Assembly (NCBI GenBank): GCA_040007395.1
Contig: JBDTVG010000039.1
Coordinates: 1 to 37,342, forward strand
Direction: 5' to 3'
Origin: DATGFK01 sp040007395
GTDB taxonomy: Bacteria > Chloroflexota > Anaerolineae > Aggregatilineales > UBA2796
DNA: 37,342 bases
Position numbers and translations under genes: made by a program. Every line of letters starts with the position of its first letter. Within the stretch, counting starts at the first letter, position 1. This document shows positions 24,730 through 32,665 of this stretch, in pieces. The notes under the pieces are model-generated. The model was not told where the DNA came from. It worked only from the letters and a program-made list of their open reading frames with translations, and searched no databases.

Positions 24730-25887
24730 TTACCAATAGACTTTCCAATCTGGCTTGAGCGTGCGGGTCAGAGCTTCCATATAGTAGTAATCTCCCCAGA
24801 GGCTGCCCTCGTCTACTCCGATTGCTTTCGGCTTGTCGTATACGCTATGCAACAGCAGCGCGTTGGACTCCGACAAGTTGCGTGGCGTGTAATTGGCAAC
24901 TAGCGATGAGAGAATTGCCTCAGCCGCCGTTTGGTAGCGCCGCTGCCGATCCCCTTCTGACAAATAGTGCACCAATTCAATTAAGCCACACACCGCAATT
25001 GCTGCTGCGGAGCTATCGCGCTCCTCAGCACTGCCATCCGTAAAAACGAGATCCCAATAGGGAACGTGATCGGCGGGTAAATGGTCTAAGAAGTAGTCCG
25101 CACAGCGTTGTGCTGCGTCAAGAAACGACTCATCTGAGGTATAGCGATAATTGAGTGTAAAACCGTATATTGCCCATGCTTGCCCACGCGCCCAACAGGA
25201 ATCATCCGCAAAGCCTTGCACCGTGCTGCCTCGTAACGGCACACCCGTCTCGACATCCCAATAGAAAGAATGATAGGTTGTGTTGTTCGGACGTATGATA
25301 TTCTCCGCGACGCGTGTTGTGTGCCGATGTGCCGCCTGAGCGAAACGAGACTCGCCAGTGATTTCACTCGCCCAATACAACATTGGCATGTTCATCAGGC
25401 TGTCGATAATGGTATTTCCCCGTAGTTCTGGGTTATCGAGCTTGCCCCACGCCTGAAAAACACCAATCTTGTCGATGTAACGCGTCATTAACTGTTCTGC
25501 CGCTTTGAGTGCGGCATGTTTCGCTTGGATATTAGCTGTAATGCGCCAAGGCACGACACACGACAAGGTATATAAAAACCCGATGTCATGCGTATCGAGA
25601 TCGATTTTTCCCTCAATCCGCTGAATGAAGCTTTGGATGTGCTCTTGTGCCGCACAAAGATAGGTGTCCTCGCCCGTTAGGTCATATGCCAACCACAACA
25701 CACCCGGCCAGAAGCTGGTTGTCCAGCCATAGTTAGCCCCTTCGCCAAAACCATTTTGCGCCCGACGAAGCGCGTAGACATTGCTTGTCGTCGTGTCATT
25801 GGGATAGTGGTCGGCAAAGGTCACCAAATTTTGTCTGATTGTTTCTAAAGCGTTTTGAGACGCCGTTGACACATTCACAGAAATCAT
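24730..25887 (-). CDS. GH88-type unsaturated glucuronyl hydrolase
   Basis: It has 385 aa and an (alpha/alpha)6 barrel. Both family carboxylates are visible: Asp101 in DLDTHDIGFLY and Asp162 in GNTIIDSLMNMPMLYWAS. These correspond to the two essential Asp residues of Bacillus UGL. GFADDSCWARGQAWAIYG is another conserved stretch. The enzyme hydrates and releases the terminal 4,5-unsaturated uronate from lyase-generated oligosaccharides. The free sugar rearranges to 4-deoxy-5-ketouronate, the substrate for the next enzymes. There is no signal peptide, so it is cytoplasmic. It is first in the operon, about 90 bp downstream of the predicted transcription start, and is followed by the isomerase gene after 42 bp. 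Confidence 0.9.
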   Translation of the reverse strand: MISVNVSTASQNALETIRQNLVTFADHYPNDTTTSNVYALRRAQNGFGEGANYGWTTSFWPGVLWLAYDLTGEDTYLCAAQEHIQSFIQRIEGKIDLDTHDIGFLYTLSCVVPWRITANIQAKHAALKAAEQLMTRYIDKIGVFQAWGKLDNPELRGNTIIDSLMNMPMLYWASEITGESRFAQAAHRHTTRVAENIIRPNNTTYHSFYWDVETGVPLRGSTVQGFADDSCWARGQAWAIYGFTLNYRYTSDESFLDAAQRCADYFLDHLPADHVPYWDLVFTDGSAEERDSSAAAIAVCGLIELVHYLSEGDRQRRYQTAAEAILSSLVANYTPRNLSESNALLLHSVYDKPKAIGVDEGSLWGDYYYMEALTRTLKPDWKVYW

Positions 25888-25931
25888 AGTTGTCTAATCT
25901 CTAAACAAGCATAAAAATAAATTGTCAGTCC

Positions 25932-25976
25932 TGCAAATCGTTTGCAAATCTATCGATATTTGCATATCCATTTGCA
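25932..25976. promoter_or_regulatory. Cluster of four TTTGCA-type half-sites at the start of the polyuronate operon
   Basis: TGCAAAT (25932-25938), TTTGCAAAT (25941-25949), ATTTGCAT (25958-25965) and ATTTGCA (25970-25976) lie within 45 bp. The first two form GCAAA-TCG-TTTGC, a palindrome. They cover the predicted transcription start and early leader of the minus-strand operon, a classic place for a roadblock repressor. The neighbouring LacI-type protein is the obvious candidate. Confidence 0.65.
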
Positions 25977-25978
25977 CG

Positions 25979-26007
25979 ACATTAGCACGAAACAATTCGA
26001 CTGTCAA
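25979..26007 (-). promoter_or_regulatory. Predicted sigma70 promoter of the polyuronate operon
   Basis: On the minus strand TTGACA (26007-26002), a 17-bp spacer and TAATGT (25984-25979) form a good promoter. It would start transcription near 25972, about 85 bp before the GH88 gene. Confidence 0.6.
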
Positions 26008-26027
26008 GTATGCCCATACGGGTATAC
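26008..26027. promoter_or_regulatory. Interrupted palindrome next to the operon -35 box
   Basis: GTATGCCCATACGGGTATAC has matching arms GTAT.CCC and GGG.ATAC. It abuts the minus-strand -35 element, centred about 45 bp upstream of the predicted start, a position suited to an activator or a second regulator. It is not similar to the TTTGCA sites. Confidence 0.4.
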
Positions 26028-26096
26028 TGGGGCTAGGCAAAAACTTTAGTCGTGCATTTCGCGCTCACTCAGTTTTGGATTTTTACGCAAACTCCG

Positions 26097-26157
26097 TGCA
26101 AATCATTGCAAATAAATCGCGGGCACACTTTGCAAATTTGCAGGCATCACTTATACT
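26097..26157 (+). promoter_or_regulatory. Predicted promoter of the LacI-type gene overlapping three TTTGCA-type sites
   Basis: TGCAAAT (26097-26103), ATTGCAAAT (26105-26113) and the palindrome TTTGCAAATTTGCA (26129-26142) are seen. The last one also supplies a -35-like TTTGCA (26129-26134), spaced 17 bp from TATACT (26152-26157). A repressor bound here would block its own promoter, so autoregulation is likely. Confidence 0.6.
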
Positions 26158-26190
26158 TAAAGTAACTAACCGTGGTATTGGAATCCGGCG

Positions 26191-27225
26191 TTGACACTCA
26201 AGAACACACAACTCCAAACTGATCGTCGCGTATATCTGCGTGAAATCGCTAAACGGGCTGGTGTCTCCGTAAGTACGGTTTCACGAGTCCTAAGCAATGC
26301 AGGCGGCATTAGCGAAGGCGTACAAGAGCATGTCATAACCGTTGCCGCAGAACTTGGCTACAAAAAAAATGAGGAAAAGGAAGCCAACCAACTACGGAGC
26401 GTCACCTTACTGACGAGCCTCCACTTGGGAACCTCCATCGATCCTTTTCACGCCGATGTACTAAATGGGGTGGAACTTGTTTGCGGCGAAATCGGTGTCC
26501 ATCTCAGTTATGCGACGTTAAACAACAGCGCCGCTACCGATTTGAAAATACTCAACCGTTTGCAGAATAATCAGGTCGATGGCCTTCTGCTCTTATCACT
26601 GGATGATTCGGATCTTATTGAACAGCTACGCAGCCTGAATATTCCATCCGTCATGATCAACATCGATAGCCCCGACTTGACCGAAGACACCTTCCTTCCC
26701 GACAACTATTGGGGCGCACATCTAGCGATGCGCCACCTCATCGACAATGGGCATAAGCACATCCTGCATATTACCCAATCCAAAAGGCGAACCATTCAGC
26801 GGCGCACAGAGGCTTATAAAGCAGTATTGGTCGAAGCAGGTATCCGTTATGATCCCAAGCTCATTGTTGAGTGCGAGATCAATCCTGAAGAAACTTACAA
26901 GGCAATGATGAAACGGTTCGCGCACGCGGAACTTGATTTTACGGCGGTCTTCTGCGCCAACGATCTGTCTGCTATGGGTCTAATGCGTGCAGCACAGGAT
27001 TCGGGCTTGAGTATTCCCCAGGATATTTCGGTGATTGGCTTTGATGATGTTGCCTCAGCTGCTTTTCTATCACCGCCCTTAACGACCATCAGAATTGAGA
27101 CCAAGGAGTTGGCAGCTTTGGCAGTACGCCGTCTGATAGATCGCGCTATGACAGCGGATTTAACGCCGATTCGCGTCTTACTCAGCTGTAAATTGGTAGA
27201 ACGCCGCTCTGTTGCACGTCTTTAG
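26191..27225 (+). CDS. LacI-family transcriptional regulator of the polyuronate operon
   Basis: It has about 344 aa. The N-terminal LacI helix-turn-helix is clear: YLREIAKRAGVSVSTVSRVLSN, then GISEGVQEHVITVAAELGYKKN. The hinge lacks the usual RPN. It is followed by a periplasmic-binding-protein-like effector domain with VDGLLLLSLDDSD, IPSVMINID, FLPDNYWGAHLAMRHLIDNGH, VFCANDLSAMGLMRAAQ and VIGFDDVASAAFLSPPLTTI. TTG at 26191 is the only plausible start, since no ATG or GTG occurs in frame before the HTH. It is divergent from the GH88 gene and shares the repeat-rich promoter region. An unsaturated uronate or 2-keto-3-deoxygluconate is the likely effector, by analogy only. Confidence 0.9.
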   Translation: MTLKNTQLQTDRRVYLREIAKRAGVSVSTVSRVLSNAGGISEGVQEHVITVAAELGYKKNEEKEANQLRSVTLLTSLHLGTSIDPFHADVLNGVELVCGEIGVHLSYATLNNSAATDLKILNRLQNNQVDGLLLLSLDDSDLIEQLRSLNIPSVMINIDSPDLTEDTFLPDNYWGAHLAMRHLIDNGHKHILHITQSKRRTIQRRTEAYKAVLVEAGIRYDPKLIVECEINPEETYKAMMKRFAHAELDFTAVFCANDLSAMGLMRAAQDSGLSIPQDISVIGFDDVASAAFLSPPLTTIRIETKELAALAVRRLIDRAMTADLTPIRVLLSCKLVERRSVARL

Positions 27226-27347
27226 ATTGTTGTTGTAACAGCATAGTGATGGGCGTTTTCTCCTCAGCTATAGGCCAATGCCTGCGTGTGGGGAAGAGTT
27301 GGGGTGTGTTGGTCAATTGAGCCAGCCGTTCGTCTGCAACGCTTGAA

Positions 27348-27453
27348 ATGATTCTCCACATGATACTGTACATTGACAAGGACTTGCAAATCCTTTTGCT
27401 ACGCCAGCAGTTGATGCTTTTGGAACGCCAACTGAACCAGCCCGTGCGGCCCA
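27348..27453 (+). pseudogene. Integrase-type transposase N-terminal fragment
   Basis: The frame encodes IDKDLQILLLRQQLMLLERQ, a heptad-rich stretch very like the start of integrase-core IS transposases that begin with L-x-LRQQL-x-x-L-x-RQ. It is cut off at about 27453, where kinase-like sequence in another frame begins. Nothing else of the element is seen. Confidence 0.4.
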
Positions 27454-27471
27454 GAGATCAAGCAGTACACA

Positions 27472-27618
27472 CAGGAAGGCGACGGGCTGGGACTGTCAAT
27501 TGTGCGCGAATTTGTCCGCCTGATGAACGGCACCGTTGACATTCAGAGCCAGACCGGAACCACCGTCTCCGTTACCTTGCCCACCAGCATCCCCGCTATA
27601 ACTAATCGGGATTACTAG
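27472..27618 (+). pseudogene. Histidine kinase HATPase_c C-terminal fragment
   Basis: The open frame reads QEGDGLGLSIVREFVRLMNG, then TVDIQSQTGTTVSVTLPT and stops at 27618. This is the G2 box and the last strands of a HATPase_c domain. No phospho-acceptor His, N box or start codon is present upstream, so it is only the 3' end of a kinase gene. Confidence 0.65.
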
Positions 27619-27678
27619 GTATTGGCTCTGTGTTAGAATGAAGAAAAATTGGGAAGCATTGTATGGATAGTACATGCT

Positions 27679-27900
27679 ATGCGAGCAGTTTATGAACACG
27701 GTCATCTAAGGCTTCTCGATCCGGTTGATTTAACCGAGGGGCAAGAAATTCAACTAATGATAGTTTCTGAGCGAGAACGCGCCCGCGTCGCGCTTGGGGA
27801 TGTTCTAGTGTATTACGATCCTGCCGCTGAGCTAGATGAGACTGTAGACGAAGCCGGGTTGTTGGCGGAAATTGACGCTGATCTGTTCCGTATTGCCTAG
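27679..27900 (+). CDS. AF2212-like (DUF104) antitoxin-type small protein, 73 aa
   Basis: The N-terminus MRAVYEHGHLRLLDPVDLTE followed by GQEIQLMIVSE matches the beta-rich AF2212/DUF104 pattern (MKAIYENGVFRPLEPVDLPEG type). The C-terminal tail is acidic. The start at 27679 is chosen for that match; no strong ribosome binding site is present. Family members usually precede a PIN-domain toxin, but no toxin follows here: the next 136 bp are empty and then pyrD arrives on the other strand. It may be an orphan antitoxin. Confidence 0.6.
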   Translation: MRAVYEHGHLRLLDPVDLTEGQEIQLMIVSERERARVALGDVLVYYDPAAELDETVDEAGLLAEIDADLFRIA

Positions 27901-28036
27901 GACTTCTTTCAGCGAACCTTGCTTGCTTTTCGACCTACCATTTCAGGTCTCCTTCTCGCCGTTCTTTGGCTCACTGCCTAACTTTTATCCTTGTGGTTGG
28001 TAGGTGTCGGGTGGCTAGAAATAATTTACATTTACG

Positions 28037-29128
28037 TTAATTACGTTTTACCTCACTCCCAATAATATCTTGTAGTTTCTGGATACCTTCCCGATGCATT
28101 CGTTGTTGAATCTGCTGGATCACCTGCTTCACAAAGGTTGGCCCCCGATAGACTAGTCCCGTATAGGCTTGAACGAGACTGGCTCCAGAGGACAGCGATT
28201 CCCAAACATCATCGCCGGAAAAAATCCCGCCAACCCCAATAATGCACAACTGGCCTTGAGTATGGCGATAGGTGTACTGCACGATCTCATTCGAGCGTTG
28301 CCGCAGTGGTCGCCCACTCACGCCGCCGGGTTTATCACGATAGTGGCTGTGGATCGCAGCACGATCTGTCGTCGTATTCGTGGCGACCACACCAGCCAAT
28401 CGAAACTCTAGAGCGAGTTCAAGCACGCTGTCAATTTCGGGCCATGTCATATCTGGGGAGAGTTTGAGCAGAAGCGGTTTGGGTAGCTCTATCCCGCCGT
28501 ACTTGACCATCGCCGTTTGAAGATGCTTGAGCAGCGGCGACAAATAGTCACGGGTTTGCAGATCGCGCAGACCGGGGGTATTCGGCGAACTGACGTTAAT
28601 CACAAAAAAATCGGCATAGGGATACAAACGCTCAAGCACGCTGCTATAATCCATATGGGCATTTTCCAGTGGAGTCACTTTATTCTTGCCGAGGCTGACT
28701 CCTACTGGCAACCTATCGGGGCGGGAACGGCGCAAGTTATGCTCAACAGCTAGCATCCCGGCACTGGGAAAGCCAAGCGAATTGATCAGCGCTTGATCTT
28801 CCGGCAAACGAAAAAGTCGAGGACGTGGATTGCCGGATTGCGCTTGCGGCGTGACCGTACCGACTTCAACTGAACTAAAGCCAAGCATTCCTAATCCGCG
28901 AATGCACACCGCGTTTTTGTCAAAGCCCGCTGCCATGCCTAATGGATGCTCGAAGTCTAGCCCTATTGCTGAGATTGCCATGCTATCGGTTGCGCTTGCC
29001 AACAGCCTTCGCACGAGTACACGGCTAGCAGCTAAGTTGCCTGTGTATCTGAGCATATCCAGCGCCATATGATGAGTCAGTTCAGGATCGAAGCGGGTCA
29101 GTAAGTGGTGATACAGTAAATCGTACAT
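28037..29128 (-). CDS. pyrD: Dihydroorotate dehydrogenase (quinone), class 2
   Basis: At 363 aa it oxidises dihydroorotate to orotate, passing electrons to the quinone pool. The N-terminal extension YDLLYHHLLTRFDPELTHHM is the amphipathic membrane-binding helix of class 2 enzymes. FMN-site motifs are GMAAGFDKNA, VEVGTVTPQAQSGNPRPRLFRL, NSLGFPSAG, VSLGKNK and INVSSPNTPGLR with the catalytic Ser. VVATNTTTDR, GVSGRPLRQRSNEIV and IGVGGIFSGDD follow. It is the last gene of the operon, nine bases after the pyrFE stop. Confidence 0.97.
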   Translation of the reverse strand: MYDLLYHHLLTRFDPELTHHMALDMLRYTGNLAASRVLVRRLLASATDSMAISAIGLDFEHPLGMAAGFDKNAVCIRGLGMLGFSSVEVGTVTPQAQSGNPRPRLFRLPEDQALINSLGFPSAGMLAVEHNLRRSRPDRLPVGVSLGKNKVTPLENAHMDYSSVLERLYPYADFFVINVSSPNTPGLRDLQTRDYLSPLLKHLQTAMVKYGGIELPKPLLLKLSPDMTWPEIDSVLELALEFRLAGVVATNTTTDRAAIHSHYRDKPGGVSGRPLRQRSNEIVQYTYRHTQGQLCIIGVGGIFSGDDVWESLSSGASLVQAYTGLVYRGPTFVKQVIQQIQQRMHREGIQKLQDIIGSEVKRN

Positions 29129-29137
29129 TACAGGCCA

Positions 29138-30589
29138 CTATCGACTCTGTTCCGCTAGATAACTGGCGATCTCGTTGTGCTGTGCCGCCGAAATTATTCC
29201 CAATGTTTGCCAGACATCCAGTAAATCGCGCAGCTTGGCGACGGCGTGGAACTTATAACCCGCCTGATTCAACAGGGCTTCTGCGCCCTGTTCACGATCT
29301 ACAACCACCACAATATCCCGGATGACCAACCGGGCTTCTTGTAGGCGATTGATCACTTCGAATTTTGTCTCGCCCGTCGTGGCGAGATCGTCCACAATCA
29401 CTGCTGTATCGCCTGCCTGAAACACCCCTTCGACACTCGCCTTTGTACCGTAGGCTTTAGCTTCACGTCGGGGATAGATCAGCGATTTGCGGCTGATTAG
29501 CGCGGCAGCGGTGGAGATGGGCAGCGCCGCATAGGGAATTCCCGCAATGTGATCGAATTGCAGCGGTTCAAGCAACCGTGCCAACGCTTGCCCCACCACC
29601 CACAATGCTTGTGGATTAGATACCAAACGCCGCATATCGAGATAGATCGGGGAGATACTGCCCGACTTGAGCGTAAATTCGCCGAAACGTACACAGCCTG
29701 TACTGGCTAACACCTGTGCCAACTGGTAAAGAGCGGCCTGATCCTTTTTGAGCGGTAGTGTCATATGCTGCTTACGCGCCGCAAGTACAGCGGCGCGACC
29801 TTCATTAATCGCATCTCGCAAGCGCATCGCCTCGGCATGTGGATCGGCGGCCCGTGCAATAGATCGCGACGCATTGATCACCATGCCAAGCCCATCTTCG
29901 CGCAATCCGGCGTGCAATGCCGCCGCTAATTCACCGCCCTGTGTGCCGATTCCCGGAACGAGGAACCATGCTGTTGGCACAGCAGATCGCACCAGCGCTA
30001 GTGCTGCGATGTCAGTTGCCCCGACGACTAGCCCAAGATTATCGTTTGTTGTCCAGCTTTGCGCGTTGATCGCGACTTGACGATATAAGGGCGATGAGTC
30101 TGGTTCGTTCAGCAAAACATTCTGGAATTCATCCGCATCGGGATTTGAGGTCTTACACAGTACGAAAACACCGTGTGTTGGATCTTGGAGAAACGGCTGG
30201 ACAGAGTCGCGACCCATATATGGACTAACCGTGATCGCTGTTGCGCCGAGGACATCAAATGCGGATCGGGCATAAGCTTCTGAACTGCTGGCAATATCGC
30301 CACGCTTGGCATCCAAAATCACGGGGATGCCTTCGGGAACATGGGCGATAACGTTACGGAGTGCTTCTATGCCGCTGCTGCCAAAGGCTTCAAAAAATGC
30401 GCTGTTCGGCTTAAAGGCCAATGCCAAATCTGCCGTTGCGTCGATTAGATGAAAACAAAGATCACGGGCGGCCTCTGCTGTGTTTTCCGACAGTAGTTCA
30501 GGGTGTGGATCAAGACCCACGCACAAGAGGCTGTTTGCCGTCTGTGCGCGATGATCAAGCTGCTTCAAAAATGACAACTGCAATCTCAT
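29138..30589 (-). CDS. pyrFE: Fused orotidine-5'-phosphate decarboxylase / orotate phosphoribosyltransferase (PyrF-PyrE)
   Basis: It has 483 aa with two catalytic units. Residues ~1-272 are a PyrF of the longer (subfamily 2) type: LLCVGLDPHPE, FKPNSAFFEAFG, and the catalytic core ILDAKRGDIASSSEAYA with Lys95 and Asp98. Residues ~285-483 are PyrE with RFGEFTLKSGSISPIYLDMR and the PRPP-binding motif TAVIVDDLATTGETK (395-409). The protein would catalyse the last two steps to UMP. The order ODC then OPRT is the reverse of mammalian UMP synthase. Its ATG shares one base with the pyrB TAA stop (TAATG), indicating coupling. Confidence 0.96.
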   Translation of the reverse strand: MRLQLSFLKQLDHRAQTANSLLCVGLDPHPELLSENTAEAARDLCFHLIDATADLALAFKPNSAFFEAFGSSGIEALRNVIAHVPEGIPVILDAKRGDIASSSEAYARSAFDVLGATAITVSPYMGRDSVQPFLQDPTHGVFVLCKTSNPDADEFQNVLLNEPDSSPLYRQVAINAQSWTTNDNLGLVVGATDIAALALVRSAVPTAWFLVPGIGTQGGELAAALHAGLREDGLGMVINASRSIARAADPHAEAMRLRDAINEGRAAVLAARKQHMTLPLKKDQAALYQLAQVLASTGCVRFGEFTLKSGSISPIYLDMRRLVSNPQALWVVGQALARLLEPLQFDHIAGIPYAALPISTAAALISRKSLIYPRREAKAYGTKASVEGVFQAGDTAVIVDDLATTGETKFEVINRLQEARLVIRDIVVVVDREQGAEALLNQAGYKFHAVAKLRDLLDVWQTLGIISAAQHNEIASYLAEQSR

Positions 30590-31581
30590 TAGGCTTTACC
30601 CAATACCAGCGCTAGGATTGCCATTCGCACATAAACGCCATATTCTACCTGACGGAAATAAGCAGCACGAGGATCTTGATCCACCGCCATATCGATCTCA
30701 CCGACACGCGGTAGCGGGTGCATCAACACCAGATTGGACTTGGCCTGAGTCAGCAGTTCGGGCGTAATGACATAACTACCTTTGACACGCTCATACTCAT
30801 CCAAATCGGTAAAGCGCTCTTTCTGGATGCGTGTAACGTACAACACATCGGTATCGGCAAGCACTTCATTGAGATCGGTCAATTCGGCTTGCTGTACACC
30901 CTTTGCTGATAAATCGGTTAGCAGATCGGCAGGCATTTGCAGCGTTGCCGGGGAAACATAGTTGAGGCGTACGCCGAACAAAGACAGCAGTTTTGCCAGC
31001 GAGTGTACTGTGCGCCCATATTTCAGATCGCCAAGTAGCGTTACCGTTAGGCCGTCGATATGTCCGCGCTCCTGAAGAATGGTGAACAGGTCGAGCAGTG
31101 CTTGCGTCGGATGTTCGCCGATTCCATCTCCGGCATTGATAATCGGCTTGTGGGCATATTGAGCCGCCAACGCCGCCGACCCGACTTCGGGATGACGCAG
31201 GACAATCACATCAGCGTAAGCCTCTAACGTGCGGATAGTATCTGGCAGCGATTCGCCTTTGGCAACACTCGAATAATGTACTTCGTTAATCGGAATAGAA
31301 CTTCCACCTAACCGCTGAATTGCCGCCAAAAACGAAGACGAAGTACGAGTCGAAGGCTCATAGAATAGGTTCGCGAGAATATAGCCTTTTAGCACTTCCA
31401 GCGATCCTACTCGCTTAACCATGAGCCGGAATTCTTCGGCAACATCGAAAATATAGGCCAGATCGTTTAGGCTGAATTGTGAGATGGAGAGAATATGCTG
31501 CCCTTTGAAACGTGAGTCGTGCTGCGCCTCGAAGGGTAAACGGTGCGATTCCACATTGATGGTGGATTTTGCAAATGTCAT
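30589..31581 (-). CDS. pyrB: Aspartate carbamoyltransferase catalytic subunit
   Basis: It has 330 aa. The carbamoyl-phosphate motif FYEPSTRTSSSFLAAIQRLGG (STRTS at 77-81), GDGIGEHPTQALLDLFTI, a GDLKYGRTVHSLAKLL loop, VLYVTRIQKERF and LVLMHPLPRVGEID mark the catalytic chain. No regulatory pyrI gene follows; the operon continues with pyrFE. AAGGA lies about ten bases before the ATG. The gap after pyrC is only four bases. Confidence 0.97.
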   Translation of the reverse strand: MTFAKSTINVESHRLPFEAQHDSRFKGQHILSISQFSLNDLAYIFDVAEEFRLMVKRVGSLEVLKGYILANLFYEPSTRTSSSFLAAIQRLGGSSIPINEVHYSSVAKGESLPDTIRTLEAYADVIVLRHPEVGSAALAAQYAHKPIINAGDGIGEHPTQALLDLFTILQERGHIDGLTVTLLGDLKYGRTVHSLAKLLSLFGVRLNYVSPATLQMPADLLTDLSAKGVQQAELTDLNEVLADTDVLYVTRIQKERFTDLDEYERVKGSYVITPELLTQAKSNLVLMHPLPRVGEIDMAVDQDPRAAYFRQVEYGVYVRMAILALVLGKA

Positions 31582-31585
31582 TAGA

Positions 31586-32665
31586 TTACAGTCCTTTTTG
31601 ATCTAACCGAACAATACGATGTCCTGTACCGGGATGCACTAAAAATTGACCGTTGTCATAAGCACATGTATCACGCAATATGACACGACATACCTTTCCG
31701 CGCAGCGTCCAGCCCGCAAACGGTGTCCAACCACAGCGCGAAACGACTTCTTCATTCCGAACTACCCATACTAAATCTGGGTCTACTTCGATCCATGTAT
31801 CGGGTTGTTCCAGCAAGCCGAAAATTCGCCGAGGATTATCTGCCATTCGCACAATGACTTGATCTTGATCGATGCGGCCTGCGTGGACAGCCGTTAGCAT
31901 GAGTGCTAACGACGTTTCCAGACCGGGAAAACCGGGCGGCGGGTTATTGCTATCTTTTTCTGCCAGCGTATGCGGCGCATGATCAGTAGCGATGCAATCG
32001 ATAAATTCCATGTTAGCCCACAGCGCAGCTTGATCGGCTTTGGAGGCTAGAATAGGACGAACTTCACTGCGCCCGTTGCCCAACATAGGAATATCTTCCT
32101 GTGACAAAAATAGGTGATGCGGTGTGACCTCACATGTCACTTTGAGACCGCGCATCTTCGCATCGCGGATTAGCTCAATTTCTGATTTGCGGCTGACATG
32201 GCAGATATGCACGCTGCGATTGACCAACTGGGCGATCATCAGCACACTAGCAAGCGATAGTTCCTCGGCGTGGCACAGAATGGGTGCATCATTAGGCCAG
32301 CGCTCAAAGTGGGTTCGCACCGCATCCAGATCGCGCAGTCGTAAAGGGCCGTAGGTTACATCCAGATACATCTTCAAGCCGACCACGCGATCTGCCAGTG
32401 ATGCCGCCGATTGTGCATTGTGATCCGTTGCGCCCAGATGCAGGCCATAATCGCACAATGCTTTGGCAGCAGCGGCGTTTTCGGCAAGCGCTAGACTTGC
32501 GTCATCGATCAAAGGCGGCTGGGTATTCGGCATGGCAAGCACAGCGGTAAATCCCCCGGCGAGTGCCGCCCGCGTTCCAGATTCAAAGTCTTCTTTATGG
32601 ATGGCACCCGGTTCGCGTAGATGGACGTGCGGGTCGATCAGCCCCGGCAATTTTAAAGTAGTCAG
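31586..32665 (-). CDS. pyrC: Dihydroorotase, short CAD-like form, probable CTG start
   Basis: This zinc amidohydrolase closes carbamoyl-aspartate to dihydroorotate. It has the HxH metal site in PGLIDPHVHLREPG, then HKEDFESGTRAALAGGFTAV, AMPNTQPPLID, the carboxylated Lys in VVGLKMYLD, HAEE, SVHICHVSRK, CEVTPHHLFLS, IDCIATDHAPHT and PPPGFPGLETSLAL. The N-terminus begins directly at the barrel without the ~45-residue strand domain of ordinary bacterial enzymes, matching the eukaryotic CAD dihydroorotase layout. An in-frame TGA lies at 32682-32680. The best start is CTG at 32665, five bases after a perfect GGAGG (32675-32671); TTG at 32650 is 20 bases away from it. First gene of the pyr operon. 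Confidence 0.93.
   Translation of the reverse strand: MTTLKLPGLIDPHVHLREPGAIHKEDFESGTRAALAGGFTAVLAMPNTQPPLIDDASLALAENAAAAKALCDYGLHLGATDHNAQSAASLADRVVGLKMYLDVTYGPLRLRDLDAVRTHFERWPNDAPILCHAEELSLASVLMIAQLVNRSVHICHVSRKSEIELIRDAKMRGLKVTCEVTPHHLFLSQEDIPMLGNGRSEVRPILASKADQAALWANMEFIDCIATDHAPHTLAEKDSNNPPPGFPGLETSLALMLTAVHAGRIDQDQVIVRMADNPRRIFGLLEQPDTWIEVDPDLVWVVRNEEVVSRCGWTPFAGWTLRGKVCRVILRDTCAYDNGQFLVHPGTGHRIVRLDQKGL

Larger units (their letters stand above)
27226..27678. other. 453-bp gene remnant region after the LacI-type gene
   Basis: There is no intact gene. It holds a short transposase-like fragment (27348-27453) followed directly by a histidine kinase C-terminal fragment (27472-27618), and then a short leader for the small ORF at 27679. 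Confidence 0.55.

Noticed and set aside
25932..26142. CRISPR-like array because of repeated TTTGCAAAT
   Set aside because: The units are 6-9 bp with irregular spacing and no spacers of constant length; they fit operators.
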